This document shows positions 15,304 to 24,081 of a stretch of DNA of 57,335 nt, piece by piece. The notes below the pieces were generated by a model. The model searched no databases and was not told the DNA's origin. It saw only the letters and a program-made list of their open reading frames with translations. The stretch lies in NCBI RefSeq assembly GCF_000379485.1, contig NZ_KB902290.1, positions 1 through 57,335 on the forward strand, written 5' to 3'. This stretch comes from Wenxinia marina DSM 24838. GTDB lineage: Bacteria > Pseudomonadota > Alphaproteobacteria > Rhodobacterales > Rhodobacteraceae. The number at the start of each line of letters is the position of its first letter. Position 1 is the first letter of the stretch. Made by a program: the position numbers and the translations under genes.

Positions 15304-17639
15304 CCCCGGCTCTCCTCGATCGCCTGCCAAATCCTCAGGGGCGTCACCGGCATCTCCAGGTGCCGCACCCCGTACTCCGCCAGCGCGTCCGCCACCGCGT
15401 TGGTGCAGGTGGCGAGCGCGGGCGTCGTGCCGCCCTCGCCGCCGGGGCGGAAGCCCATCGGGTGGCTCGTCGCCGGCACCTCGCTGAGGTCGGTCGTGAA
15501 CATCGGGAAGTCCCCGGCGCGCGGCAGCTGGTAGTCCATCAGCGAGCCGGTAACGTTCTGCCCCATCTCGTCGAAGGCGTAGCCCTCGAACAGCGCCTGA
15601 CCGACGCCCTGCGCGATCCCGCCGTGGGTCTGGCCGTGCAGGATCATCGGGTTCAGCGCCCGCCCCACATCGTCGACCGAGGTGTAGCGCACGATCTCGT
15701 AGGCGCCGGTGTCGGGGTCGATCTCCAGCTCGCACACCGCGGCGCCGTAGGGAAAGGCGAGGCCGGCCGTCACCTTGTCGCCCACCGCCGCGATGGGGCC
15801 GCGCAGGTCTTCGGGCAGGTCGTCCGACGCCTCGGCCGCGCCGGCGAGGTCGAAGAGGTGGGTCACCACGTTGCTGTCGGCGAGGCGCAGGTAACCGTCC
15901 GAGAACTCGACGTCGCCCGCCTCGGCGCCGTTCAGCGCGGCGAAGACCGCCCTGGCCCGCGCGATCACGCCGCGGCTCGCCTCGTCCATGACGATGGAGC
16001 CGAAGCGGAGCGACCGGCCGGAATGCGACCCGCCGCCGGCGAGGACCACGTCGGTGTCGCCGGTGCGGATCGTCACCTCGTCCACCTCGAGGCCCAGCCA
16101 GTCCGCGACCAGCTGTGCGAACGCGGTCCGGTGCCCTTGCCCCGTATCCTGGGTGCCGAGCACGACCTCGACCCGCCGCTCGCCGGGGATCACCGTCACC
16201 TCGGCCCGCTCGCGCGGGATGCCGCCCGTGCCTTCGATGTAGTTGGCGAAGCCGAAGCCGAGGCGCTTGCCTCGCGCCCGCGCCTTTTCGCGCCGGGCGG
16301 GGAGGCCGGCATGGTCCGCCAGCTCCAGCGCGCGGTCCATCGCGGCGATGTGGTCGCCGCTGTCGTAGGTGATGCCGAACGGGTTGGTGTAGGGGAACGC
16401 CTCGCGCGGGATCATGTTGCGGCGGCGCAGCTCGATCGGATCGAAACCGCATTCGCGGGCGGCGAGGTCGACGAGGCGCTCGATCGCGTACATCGCCTCG
16501 GGCCGGCCGGCGCTGCGGTAGGGGATCGTCGGCGGCGTGTTGGTCAGCACGGCCCGCGCCGTGGCATGGGCGACCGGCACCCGGTAGAGGCCGGTCATCA
16601 GCTGGATGCCCTTGTTCAGCGGCACGTAGGACGCGGTATGCGCGCCGATGTTCGAGGTGTTGACCGCCTTCAGGGCGAGGAAGGTGCCGTCCTCGTCCAT
16701 CCCCAGCTCGACCCGGACGTGCAGGTCGCGGGCTTGGTAGTCGGTGGAAAACGCCTCCGACCGCTCGACCAGGTGCTTCACCGGGCGGCCGGTCTGCCGC
16801 GCGGCGTGGGCGATGACGACGAACTCGGGATAGGTCGCGTTGCGGGTGCCGAAATTGCCGCCGACGTCGCCGGGGGCGACGATGCGCACCCGCTCCACCG
16901 GCAGGCCGAGGGTCTGGGCGATGCTCTCGCGCATCTGCACGACGCCGGTCCCGCCGGAGCAGCGGACGGTGACGCGGCCGTCCTCCTCCACCCAGGCGGC
17001 GGAGCTGCGCGGCTCCATGTGGACGCCGGTCACGCGGTTGATCTGGCTGTCGAAGACGACGCGATGCGCGGCGCCGGCGAGGGCGGCGTCGGTCGCCGCT
17101 TCGTCGCCGATCTCGGCCTCGAGGGCGAGGTTGCCGGGCACGTGGTCCCAGAGCTGCGGCGCGCCGTCCTCCAGCGCGGCGAGGGCGGAGGTGACGGCCG
17201 GCAGCTCCTCCCACTCCGCCTCGATCAGCTCGGCCGCGTCCTTGGCGGCGGCGACGCTGTCCGCGATCACGGCGGCGAACGGCTCCCCGGCAAAGCGGCT
17301 GCGGTCCAGGATCAGCGGCGGGTGGTCCGTCCGCGCCCGCTCCGACCCGTCGCGGTTCTTCAGCGCGATGTCGGCGCCGGTGAGGGACGAGCCGACGACG
17401 TGGGGGATCGCGCCGATGCCGGCGGCCTGCAGGTCGGCGCCGGTGAGCACCGCGACCACGCCCGGCATCTCGCGCGCGGCCGAGACGTCTATGGAGACGA
17501 GACGGGCATGAGCATAGGGCGCGCGGGCGAAGACCGCCCACGTCGCGTCCGGCAGGTGGATGTCGTCGGCGTAGTCGCCCTGCCCGCGCAGCAGGCGCAG
17601 ATCCTCCTTGCGCCGCACGCCGGTCCCGATCAGCGTCAT
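15300..17639 (-). CDS. Xanthine dehydrogenase/CoxL-family molybdenum hydroxylase, large subunit (orphan)
   Basis: A 779-aa large subunit of the xanthine dehydrogenase/aldehyde oxidase family: an N-terminal a/b hammerhead domain (about 15-130) and the two molybdopterin-binding domains. GTQDTGQGHRTAF is the cofactor segment and GGEGG near residue 735 carries the catalytic Glu. The loop reads YRSAGRPEA rather than the AYxCSFR of true CO dehydrogenase, so it is a hydroxylase of a carbon next to N or an aldehyde. The FAD (CoxM) and [2Fe-2S] (CoxS) subunits normally encoded beside it are not in the window. It is coupled to the crotonase gene by an ATGA overlap. Confidence 0.9.
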   Translation of the reverse strand: MTLIGTGVRRKEDLRLLRGQGDYADDIHLPDATWAVFARAPYAHARLVSIDVSAAREMPGVVAVLTGADLQAAGIGAIPHVVGSSLTGADIALKNRDGSERARTDHPPLILDRSRFAGEPFAAVIADSVAAAKDAAELIEAEWEELPAVTSALAALEDGAPQLWDHVPGNLALEAEIGDEAATDAALAGAAHRVVFDSQINRVTGVHMEPRSSAAWVEEDGRVTVRCSGGTGVVQMRESIAQTLGLPVERVRIVAPGDVGGNFGTRNATYPEFVVIAHAARQTGRPVKHLVERSEAFSTDYQARDLHVRVELGMDEDGTFLALKAVNTSNIGAHTASYVPLNKGIQLMTGLYRVPVAHATARAVLTNTPPTIPYRSAGRPEAMYAIERLVDLAARECGFDPIELRRRNMIPREAFPYTNPFGITYDSGDHIAAMDRALELADHAGLPARREKARARGKRLGFGFANYIEGTGGIPRERAEVTVIPGERRVEVVLGTQDTGQGHRTAFAQLVADWLGLEVDEVTIRTGDTDVVLAGGGSHSGRSLRFGSIVMDEASRGVIARARAVFAALNGAEAGDVEFSDGYLRLADSNVVTHLFDLAGAAEASDDLPEDLRGPIAAVGDKVTAGLAFPYGAAVCELEIDPDTGAYEIVRYTSVDDVGRALNPMILHGQTHGGIAQGVGQALFEGYAFDEMGQNVTGSLMDYQLPRAGDFPMFTTDLSEVPATSHPMGFRPGGEGGTTPALATCTNAVADALAEYGVRHLEMPVTPLRIWQAIEESRG

Positions 17640-17686
17640 CGGATGCGCCTCCTCCCTGGCCCTCCCGACGGTCCTAACGTCCGATC

Positions 17687-17707
17687 ATGACGAACGCAAT
17701 GCGTCAT
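17687..17707. promoter_or_regulatory. ATGACG-N9-CGTCAT inverted repeat upstream of molybdenum hydroxylase
   Basis: Six-bp perfect arms, 48 bases upstream of the large-subunit start and just before the end of the upstream hydrolase gene. It is a candidate operator. The 78-bp gap suggests a separate promoter for the hydroxylase-crotonase pair. Confidence 0.35.
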
Positions 17708-17717
17708 CGTCAAAACG

Positions 17718-18500
17718 TCAGGCGACGTCCGTCCCGCGGTTGAGTACGAAGCCCCGCCCGCGCGCCAGGAAGTCCTGCCACAGCCGGCCGACCCGGTCCG
17801 GCTGGTCGACCTCGATGGAATGGGCGGCGTCGAAGACGAAGACGCGCTGGGACTGGCGGATCTCGCGCTTCAGCGTCGCGGCGGCCTCGGGCGGCACGAC
17901 CGGATCCTCGGTGCCGATCAGGATCAGCGTCGTCGCCTCGATCTCGCCGAGGCGGGCGACCATGTCCGCGTCCTCGCGCTCCAGCCCGCCGGAATAGCGC
18001 CCGTAGGCGGCGGCGTTGCCGGCGCGGACCTCCGCGCTCTTCGGCGCCGTGTCGATCCGGTCGGGGTGGGCGTAGAGCGCCCGCTGCAGCGCCTCGGGGT
18101 CGGCGGGCAGGCCGCCCTTGCCGCCAAAGCGCAGGCCCGCGGGCACCTGCAGTATCAGGTGATCGACGAGGTCCGGCGCCTCGATGGCGAGCCACTGGGC
18201 GACCCACGCGCCGAAGGAGGCGCCGATGACGTCGAGCCGTTCGATCTGCTGCGCCCGGATGAAGTCCGCGACCAGCGCGGCGTAGGCGCGGACGCTGTCC
18301 ACACCCTCCAGCGCGTCGGTGCCGTCGAAGCCGGGCGCGATCGGCGCGAGAACGCGGTGCGTCTCCGTCAGGTTGCGCAGGGGCCGCGACGGGGCCAGGC
18401 CGGCGGCGGCATGAAGGTACAGGACCGGTTTGCCGGCGCCGGCCTCGTGCCAGTGAAGGGTGCCCTGCGGCAGGTCCGCGGTGCGGGGGGTGAAGTCCAT
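17718..18500 (-). CDS. Alpha/beta hydrolase (2)
   Basis: A 260-aa alpha/beta hydrolase. Ser95 lies in the elbow GASFGAW, the acid in LIGTEDPVVPP and the histidine in DAAHSIEVDQ, giving a complete triad. The first strand and oxyanion loop read LYLHAAAG, and the length is typical. It follows the second luciferase-like monooxygenase by 11 bases on the same strand, so it probably acts on the monooxygenase product, for example a lactone or ester from a Baeyer-Villiger-type reaction, or an amide. That link is inference. The ATG at 18500 is the natural start. Confidence 0.87.
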   Translation of the reverse strand: MDFTPRTADLPQGTLHWHEAGAGKPVLYLHAAAGLAPSRPLRNLTETHRVLAPIAPGFDGTDALEGVDSVRAYAALVADFIRAQQIERLDVIGASFGAWVAQWLAIEAPDLVDHLILQVPAGLRFGGKGGLPADPEALQRALYAHPDRIDTAPKSAEVRAGNAAAYGRYSGGLEREDADMVARLGEIEATTLILIGTEDPVVPPEAAATLKREIRQSQRVFVFDAAHSIEVDQPDRVGRLWQDFLARGRGFVLNRGTDVA

Positions 18501-18511
18501 GCGCGGGTCCC

Positions 18512-19630
18512 TCAGGCGAATTCGGGGCGGACGCGGTCGCGGAACAGCTCCATCCCGCGGCGGACCACCGTGGCGGGCATGTTGCCCACGCGGTTGGTGA
18601 GGTTGAGGATGCCGCAGCCCAGTTCCTGCTGCAGCCGGCGGATCTGCCGCACCACGCTCTCCGGGCCGCCGCAGATGATCGAGCCGGCCTCCACCTGCTC
18701 GGCCACCGAGCGGCCGCGCAGCGCCTTGAGCCGGGTCTGGAAGCTGTCGCCGATGTCCTGCCCCTGGTAGTAGCGCGACTGCTGCAGCACCAGCTGCTGC
18801 GCCTCGCGCTGCGGTCGCATCAGGGTGTGGTGGAAATAGGCCTGCGCCTTCTCCATGTGGGCGAAGGCCTCCTCGTCGGTGTCGGCGAGGCAGAATTGCT
18901 GGCCGACGAGGATGTCGTCCGCCTTCGGCTCCCACCCGTAGCCGTTCGAGACGGTGCGGAAGTGCTCCACCGCCTCGCGGGCGCTACCCAGGTCCTTGAT
19001 CAGCGTGATCCCCATGATCGCCCGCATCTTGGCGACGTATTCCGCCGACTCGGCGTTCGAGGCGGACATCAGGATGCGCGGATGCGGTTTCTGGATCGGC
19101 TTGGGCCAGACCGACACGGCGGGGAACTGCCAGTGCTCGCCCTCCCAGCCGAAGGGCTCGTCCTCGGTCCAGCATTTCAGGATCAGTTCGGTCGCCTCGC
19201 GCAGGCGGGAGCGGCTCTCGGACGGGGGGACGTTGTAGCCGACATATTCGTGCGGGATGCCGCGCAGGAAGCCGGCGATCAGCCGCCCGCCCGACATCAC
19301 GTCGAGCACGGCATATTCCTCGGCCACCCGCACCGGGTTCAGCAGCGGCAGGAGGTTCCCCATCACCGCCACGTTCGCCCGCTTCGACCGCATGGCGAGG
19401 TTGCTGGCGACGAGGTTGGGGTTCGGGTTCAGGCCGTAGGGGCTGTAATGGTGCTCGTTGCAGCCGATCCAGTCGAAGCCGTGATCCTCGGCGTCCAGCA
19501 GCTCTCCCACATATTCGTGGTAGAGGTCGTGGACCCTGCGGCTGTCGACCCGCGCGGTCGAGACCGGCCATTCGTGCGGCTCGGTGTCGAAGTCGGGGTA
19601 GGGCATCAGGTGGAAGAAGCTGAACCTCAC
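18512..19630 (-). CDS. LLM-class flavin-dependent monooxygenase (2)
   Basis: A 372-aa bacterial-luciferase-like TIM-barrel protein: HLMPYPDFD at the start, CNEHHYSPYGLNPNPN (about residues 59-74), then VAEEYAVLDVMSGGRLIAGFLRG, the family hallmark. Members use FMNH2 and O2 for hydroxylation, desulfonation or Baeyer-Villiger reactions. The GTG at 19630 overlaps the upstream gene's stop (GTGA). It is clearly paralogous to the gene just upstream, so a two-subunit enzyme, like luciferase alpha/beta, or two successive steps are both possible. The reduced flavin must come from a reductase; an FMN reductase gene lies at 3722. Confidence 0.9.
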   Translation of the reverse strand: MRFSFFHLMPYPDFDTEPHEWPVSTARVDSRRVHDLYHEYVGELLDAEDHGFDWIGCNEHHYSPYGLNPNPNLVASNLAMRSKRANVAVMGNLLPLLNPVRVAEEYAVLDVMSGGRLIAGFLRGIPHEYVGYNVPPSESRSRLREATELILKCWTEDEPFGWEGEHWQFPAVSVWPKPIQKPHPRILMSASNAESAEYVAKMRAIMGITLIKDLGSAREAVEHFRTVSNGYGWEPKADDILVGQQFCLADTDEEAFAHMEKAQAYFHHTLMRPQREAQQLVLQQSRYYQGQDIGDSFQTRLKALRGRSVAEQVEAGSIICGGPESVVRQIRRLQQELGCGILNLTNRVGNMPATVVRRGMELFRDRVRPEFA

Positions 19631-20799
19631 GACGCGGCCTCCATCTGCGCCACCGCTCCGGCCTCGCGGAGCGCAGGCATCACGTGGGCGGCGAAGGTCT
19701 CCATGTTCTTGCGGGTCAGGTCGGCGGGCAGGGTGCCGAACTGGAGCATCGTCAGGAGATGCCCGAAGCCGATCTCGCGGTGGCACTCCAGCAGCCGGTC
19801 GCGCACCGTCTGCGGCGAGCCGCAGATGAACTTGCCGTCGGCGATGACGCTGTCGATCGTCTGCTTGGTCGACTGCGCGGCCTTGGCCTTCATCGCGCCG
19901 ACCATCGATTTCACCGAGGTGTAGCCGGGTGGCAGCAGCATCTCCATCGGCATGCGCAGCAGCTTCTGCAGGAAGGCCTCGATATGGGGCTTCGCCTCCT
20001 GCCGCGCCTGTTCGTCGGTGTCGGCGACGTAGACCGGCAGCGACCAGCCGAGCTTGTCGTCCGTCGCCTCCCAGCCGTTGCGCCGCGCGGTCTCGCGGTA
20101 CTGGTTCATGTATTTCGCGACGGTGGAGACCGAACTGAAGGTCTGAAGGTAGGTGTAGCGACGCGATGGGTGGGCGGCCCATTCGATCGTCTCGGTCGAG
20201 CCCTGGCTCGGCACCCAGATCGGCGGATGCGGGTCGTCCTGGTAGACCCGCGGCCAGACGTTCACGTAGTCGAACCGGTAGTGCTTGCCCTCGAACCGGG
20301 TCGGCCCGGGCTCTGTCCAGGCCTGTACGATCAGGTCGTGCGCCTCGTGGAAGCGTTCGTGGCTGAAGGCGGGGTTCACGCCCCAGGAGTGGTACTCGGC
20401 GCCGATGCCGCGGACCATGCCGGCGATCAGCCGCCCGCCGGTAATGTTGTCGATCATCGCGAACTCCTCCGCGATGGTCAGCGGGTTGTTCACCAGGGGC
20501 AGAGCGCGGCCGAGGACGGCGATCTTCACCCGCTTGGTTGCGCGGGCCAGCGCGCCGGCCATGACGCCGGGGATGGGCATCAGGCCGTAGGCGTTCGAAT
20601 GGTGCTCGTTCACGCAGATGCCGTCGAAGCCCAACTTCTCGGCATATTCCAGCTCGTCCAGGTAGCGGTTGTAGAGGGCGTGGCCCTTCTTCGGATCGTA
20701 GTAGGTGTTGGGCAGCGTGACCCAGGCCGAGTCGTGATGCTCGTCGTAGGCGAGGTCGAGATCCGCGTACGGCATCAGGTGCATGAAGTAGAATTTCAT
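19627..20799 (-). CDS. LLM-class flavin-dependent monooxygenase (1)
   Basis: A 390-aa luciferase-like monooxygenase: FMHLMPYADLD at the start, VNEHHSNAYGLMPIPG (about residues 62-77), and LTIAEEFAMIDNITGGRLIAGMVRG. It shares the whole domain plan with its downstream neighbour and overlaps it by 4 bases. It is the first gene of the minus-strand operon that runs through the second monooxygenase and an alpha/beta hydrolase. The substrate is unknown; the family includes limonene, alkanesulfonate, pyrimidine and nitrilotriacetate monooxygenases. The upstream region (20800-21140) is an AT-richer divergent promoter area. Confidence 0.9.
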   Translation of the reverse strand: MKFYFMHLMPYADLDLAYDEHHDSAWVTLPNTYYDPKKGHALYNRYLDELEYAEKLGFDGICVNEHHSNAYGLMPIPGVMAGALARATKRVKIAVLGRALPLVNNPLTIAEEFAMIDNITGGRLIAGMVRGIGAEYHSWGVNPAFSHERFHEAHDLIVQAWTEPGPTRFEGKHYRFDYVNVWPRVYQDDPHPPIWVPSQGSTETIEWAAHPSRRYTYLQTFSSVSTVAKYMNQYRETARRNGWEATDDKLGWSLPVYVADTDEQARQEAKPHIEAFLQKLLRMPMEMLLPPGYTSVKSMVGAMKAKAAQSTKQTIDSVIADGKFICGSPQTVRDRLLECHREIGFGHLLTMLQFGTLPADLTRKNMETFAAHVMPALREAGAVAQMEAAS

Positions 20800-20965
20800 C
20801 TCTCGCCACTCCTCCGCGGGCAGGACGTCTCGTCCCGAAAATGTATAACTTTCCGCGACCGGTCAACCGAAATACAGTATCTAACCGCGTTCGACATTAT
20901 CCAAGTTTCCTTGGTATTTTCGCGCTGTAGCGATGATTGCAGTGGCATGGGCCGTTCCGATCTCT

Positions 20966-21055
20966 GGTATGCCTTTGCCTTTCGACGCGGGTTCGACGAT
21001 GCCTGAAACGGCAAAAGGTATGCACTTGACCCACCCCCACCCCCGCTGTCTAAGT
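20966..21055 (+). promoter_or_regulatory. Promoter with two GGTATGC motifs upstream of the mandelate-type operon
   Basis: TTGACC (21026-21031) and CTAAGT (21050-21055), 18 bases apart, form a plausible sigma-70 promoter. GGTATGCCTTT at 20966 and AAAGGTATGCAC at 21014 lie upstream and abut the -35 box. Both match the palindrome at 1307-1320. A TTTGCC/GGCAAA inverted repeat links the two copies. The rest of 20800-21140 is the divergent promoter area for the monooxygenase operon; no further gene is seen except the small leader frame at 21103. Confidence 0.4.
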
Positions 21056-21102
21056 CGGGGAGACCGGCGCGCAGGGCCGCCGGCCCAACGGGAGGATCCG
21101 CC

Positions 21103-21144
21103 TTGACCGCACCCATCCGCCAGCGGGCGGCCCGCCGCCCATGA
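21103..21144 (+). CDS. Possible 13-residue leader peptide coupled to the ThDP gene
   Basis: TTG at 21103 sits 7 bases after GGAGG (21091-21095), the best ribosome site nearby. The frame encodes a 13-residue Arg-rich peptide (TAPIRQRAARRP after the start), and its TGA overlaps the ATG of the ThDP enzyme at 21141 (ATGA). That ATG itself has no good ribosome site. Translation of the short frame could therefore drive the main gene by coupling. This is an inference from layout only. Confidence 0.35.
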   Translation: MTAPIRQRAARRP

Positions 21145-22844
21145 AGGACGCGCGCCCCGACAGCGGCTTTGCCGCAGAGGAGATCCTCGGCCGGCTCAAG
21201 GCCTCCGGAATCGACGTCCTGCTCGCCAACGGCGGCACCGATTTCCCCTCGATCATCGAGGCCCTCGCCGGCCAGGCCGAGAGCGGCATCGAAATGCCCG
21301 AGGCCCTCGTCGTCACCCACGAGGGCGTCGCGCTGGGAATGGCGCACGGCTACTACCTCGCCAGCGGGAAGCCCGCGGCGGTGATGGTGCACGTCAACGT
21401 CGGCCTCGCGAACGCGGTGATGGGTCTCATCAACGCCGCTTCGGACCGGATTCCGGTGCTGATGCTGTCGGGCCGGACGCCGCTGACCGAGGCGGGCCGC
21501 TTCGGCAGCCGCAACAGCCCGATCCACTGGGGACAGGAGATGCGCGACCAAGCGGCGATGATCCGCGAGGTCGTGAAGTGGGATTACGAGCTGCGCTACC
21601 CCGAGCAGGGCGTGCTGGCCGTCGACCGCGCCCTTTCGGTCGCCCAGTCAGAGCCGAAGGGGCCCGTCTACCTCAGCCTGCCGCGCGAGGTGCTGGCCGA
21701 GGCCGCGCCCGCCGGCGGCCGCGCCGCCGCCCCGCCGCCCGCGCCCGTCGCCTACGGCGCGCCGCCGCCGGACCTCGTCGCCGAGGCGGCCCGGATCCTC
21801 GCGCAGGCCGAGCGGCCCGTCATCATCACCCAAGGAATCGACGTCCGCGGCTTCGAGCCGCTCGCGGGCCTGGCCGAGCGCTGGGCGCTGCCGGTCGTCG
21901 AATACTGGTCGACCCGGCAGGCGCTGCCGACCTCGCACCCGATGCATGGCGGGCGCGAGCCGACGGATTGGGTGAAGGACGCCGACGCGATCCTGACCGT
22001 GGATGCGATGGTGCCGTGGATCACCGACCACGTACAGCCGCCCGAGGGTTGCAGGGTCATCGCCCTCGGCCCCGACCCGTCGTTCCGCGCCGCGCCGATG
22101 CGCAGCTTCCCGGCCGACCTGACGCTCGCCGGCGGCACGCTGGCCGGGCTGCAGGCACTCGACGCCGCGATGGGAGAGCCGCCGGCCGAGCGGACGGACG
22201 CCCTCGCCGCCCGCCGCGAGCGGGTCTCGGCGCTGCGCGACGACCGCGTGGTAGATGCAGTAAAACGCGCCGAGGCCGGCTCCGGCACTCCGATGAGCCC
22301 GGCCTGGGTCGGCAGGTGCCTGAACGAGGCGGCGGGGCCGGAGGCGATCTACTTCAACGAGCTCGGCATCGACCCGACCGTGATGCAGTTCGACGAGCCC
22401 GGTACCTTCTTCTCGTCGCCGCTGTCGGGCGGCCTCGGCTGGGGCCTGCCGGCCGCGATGGGCGCCGCGCTCGCCGACCGCTCGCGCACCGTCATCGCCT
22501 GCGTCGGCGACGGCAGCTACATGTTCGCCAACCCCGTCGCCTGCCACCAGACCTGCGCCGCGCACGGCCTGCCGGTGCTGACGGTCGTGTTCAACAACGG
22601 CATCTGGAACGCGGTCCGCCGCTCCACCCTCTACATGTATCCCGACGGCAAGGCCGCGGCCGCGAACGTCATGCCGATCACCGCGCTCGAGGGCGGGACC
22701 GACCACGCCGCCATCGCCCGCGCCCACGGCGCCCATGCCGAGAGGGTGTCCGACGGCGCCGACCTGCCCGCCGCGATCGGGCGGGCGCTCGCCGCGACGA
22801 AGGCCGGACAGCAGGCGCTCCTCGAGGTGATGGTGAGCTACTAG
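21141..22844 (+). CDS. Thiamine-diphosphate-dependent enzyme (2), benzoylformate decarboxylase/ALS-like
   Basis: A 567-aa three-domain ThDP enzyme: catalytic Glu61 in VVTHEGVALGMAHG, the GDG-NN cofactor motif in VGDGSYMFANPVAC...VVFNNG. It resembles acetolactate synthase and benzoylformate decarboxylase-type catabolic members. It is the first full gene of an operon with an FMN-dependent 2-hydroxyacid dehydrogenase, another ThDP enzyme and an FAD-dependent hydroxyacid dehydrogenase. In mandelate-type pathways such a decarboxylase turns the 2-oxo acid made by the dehydrogenases into an aldehyde, so that role is proposed here. ATG at 21141; see the leader frame just upstream. Confidence 0.87.
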   Translation: MKDARPDSGFAAEEILGRLKASGIDVLLANGGTDFPSIIEALAGQAESGIEMPEALVVTHEGVALGMAHGYYLASGKPAAVMVHVNVGLANAVMGLINAASDRIPVLMLSGRTPLTEAGRFGSRNSPIHWGQEMRDQAAMIREVVKWDYELRYPEQGVLAVDRALSVAQSEPKGPVYLSLPREVLAEAAPAGGRAAAPPPAPVAYGAPPPDLVAEAARILAQAERPVIITQGIDVRGFEPLAGLAERWALPVVEYWSTRQALPTSHPMHGGREPTDWVKDADAILTVDAMVPWITDHVQPPEGCRVIALGPDPSFRAAPMRSFPADLTLAGGTLAGLQALDAAMGEPPAERTDALAARRERVSALRDDRVVDAVKRAEAGSGTPMSPAWVGRCLNEAAGPEAIYFNELGIDPTVMQFDEPGTFFSSPLSGGLGWGLPAAMGAALADRSRTVIACVGDGSYMFANPVACHQTCAAHGLPVLTVVFNNGIWNAVRRSTLYMYPDGKAAAANVMPITALEGGTDHAAIARAHGAHAERVSDGADLPAAIGRALAATKAGQQALLEVMVSY

Positions 22845-22845
22845 G

Positions 22846-24081
22846 GTGGCCGATCCCGACAGCGCGCGACTGGCCCGGCTGCGCCGCAGCCACCCGACGC
22901 TCGCCGATCTCGAGCGCAGCGCGCGCCGCCGCATCCCCCGCTTCGCCTACGATTTCATCCAGGGCGGGGCGGGCGACGACAGCGGCGCGGCCCGCAACCG
23001 CCGCGCGCTGGCCGACGTGCAGTTGGTCCCGCGCTACGGCGTCGAGGTGGGCAAGGTCGACACGTCCGTGACCCTGTTCGGCCGGCGCTACGCCGCCCCC
23101 GTCGGCATCGGCCCGGTGGGGATGGACGGGCTGATGTGGCCGGGCGCGACGCGCCTGCTGGCCGAGGCGGCGCAGCGTCACGGGCTGCCGTACCTGTGCG
23201 GCACGCTGGCGACCGAAACGATCGAGACGGTCTGCGCTCTGGCGCCCGACGTGACGTGGTTCCAGCTGTATCCGATGCCGGCCGAGGATCACCGCCTGTC
23301 GCTCGACCTCGCCTGGCGGGCCTGGAACGCAGGCGCGCACGTCCTGGCGGCCACGCTCGACGTGCCGGTGCGAACCAAGCGGCCGCGCGACCTGCGCAAC
23401 GGCTTCACCATGCCGTTCCGGCTGCGCCCGCGCTTCGCCGCGCAGGCGGCGATGGCGTGGCCCTGGATGATGGCGCTCGCCAAGGCGGGGGTGCCGACCT
23501 TCGCCAACATCGAGCGCTACAGCGGCACCGAGGATCCGGCCGCCTTCGTCGGGCGCAACGTCGGCGGCGGCTTCTCGTGGGAGGCGCTGGCGCGGCTGCG
23601 CGACGCCTGGCCGCGGGCGATGATGGTCAAGGGCGTGCTGCATCCGGCGGATGCCGAACGGGCGGTGCGCCTCGGGATCGACGGCATCCTCGTCTCGAAC
23701 CACGGCGGACGGCAGTTCGACGCGGCGCCCGCGGCGGCCGACGTGCTGCCGGCGATCGCGGCGGCGGTGGGCGACCGGGCGACGGTGATGCTGGACAGCG
23801 GCATCGCGTCGGGCGTCGACGTCCTGCGGGCGATGGCGCTGGGGGCGCAGGGCGCGCTGTCGGGGCGGGCGTTCCTGCTGGCCATGGCCGGGATCGGCGA
23901 TCTCGGCGCCCGGCACATGGCGGCGGCGCTGATGGAAGAGCTGGAGACGGCCTGCGCCCAGTGCGGCCTGACCTCGCCCGAGGACGCGCCGTCGCTGGCG
24001 CGGCGGCATCCGGGCGCATGGACGGCGCAGGAATTCGGGCCGGCGCCCGCCACGGATACACAGACGGAGGCAGCGGAATGA
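22846..24081 (+). CDS. FMN-dependent (S)-2-hydroxyacid dehydrogenase, mandelate/lactate type
   Basis: A 411-aa protein of the glycolate oxidase/L-lactate/(S)-mandelate dehydrogenase family. Lys262 (VKGVLH), His286 and Arg289 (SNHGGRQ) form the FMN and catalytic site. The stretch of about residues 185-225 (RNGFTMPFRLRPRF ... WPWMMALAKAGVPTFAN) corresponds to the membrane-binding insertion of (S)-mandelate dehydrogenase, so a quinone-linked membrane enzyme is likely. It oxidises (S)-2-hydroxy acids to 2-oxo acids. GTG start one base after the preceding stop; ATGA overlap with the next gene. Lactate dehydrogenase is the alternative. Confidence 0.88.
   Translation: MADPDSARLARLRRSHPTLADLERSARRRIPRFAYDFIQGGAGDDSGAARNRRALADVQLVPRYGVEVGKVDTSVTLFGRRYAAPVGIGPVGMDGLMWPGATRLLAEAAQRHGLPYLCGTLATETIETVCALAPDVTWFQLYPMPAEDHRLSLDLAWRAWNAGAHVLAATLDVPVRTKRPRDLRNGFTMPFRLRPRFAAQAAMAWPWMMALAKAGVPTFANIERYSGTEDPAAFVGRNVGGGFSWEALARLRDAWPRAMMVKGVLHPADAERAVRLGIDGILVSNHGGRQFDAAPAAADVLPAIAAAVGDRATVMLDSGIASGVDVLRAMALGAQGALSGRAFLLAMAGIGDLGARHMAAALMEELETACAQCGLTSPEDAPSLARRHPGAWTAQEFGPAPATDTQTEAAE

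Noticed and set aside
15300-17639. Aerobic CO dehydrogenase large subunit
   Set aside because: The active-site loop reads YRSAGRPEA, not the AYxCSFR motif of true CO dehydrogenase, and coxMS are missing.
18512-20799. True bacterial luciferase (lux) genes
   Set aside because: No fatty-acid reductase luxCDE genes, and the sequences fit the broad LLM monooxygenase group only.
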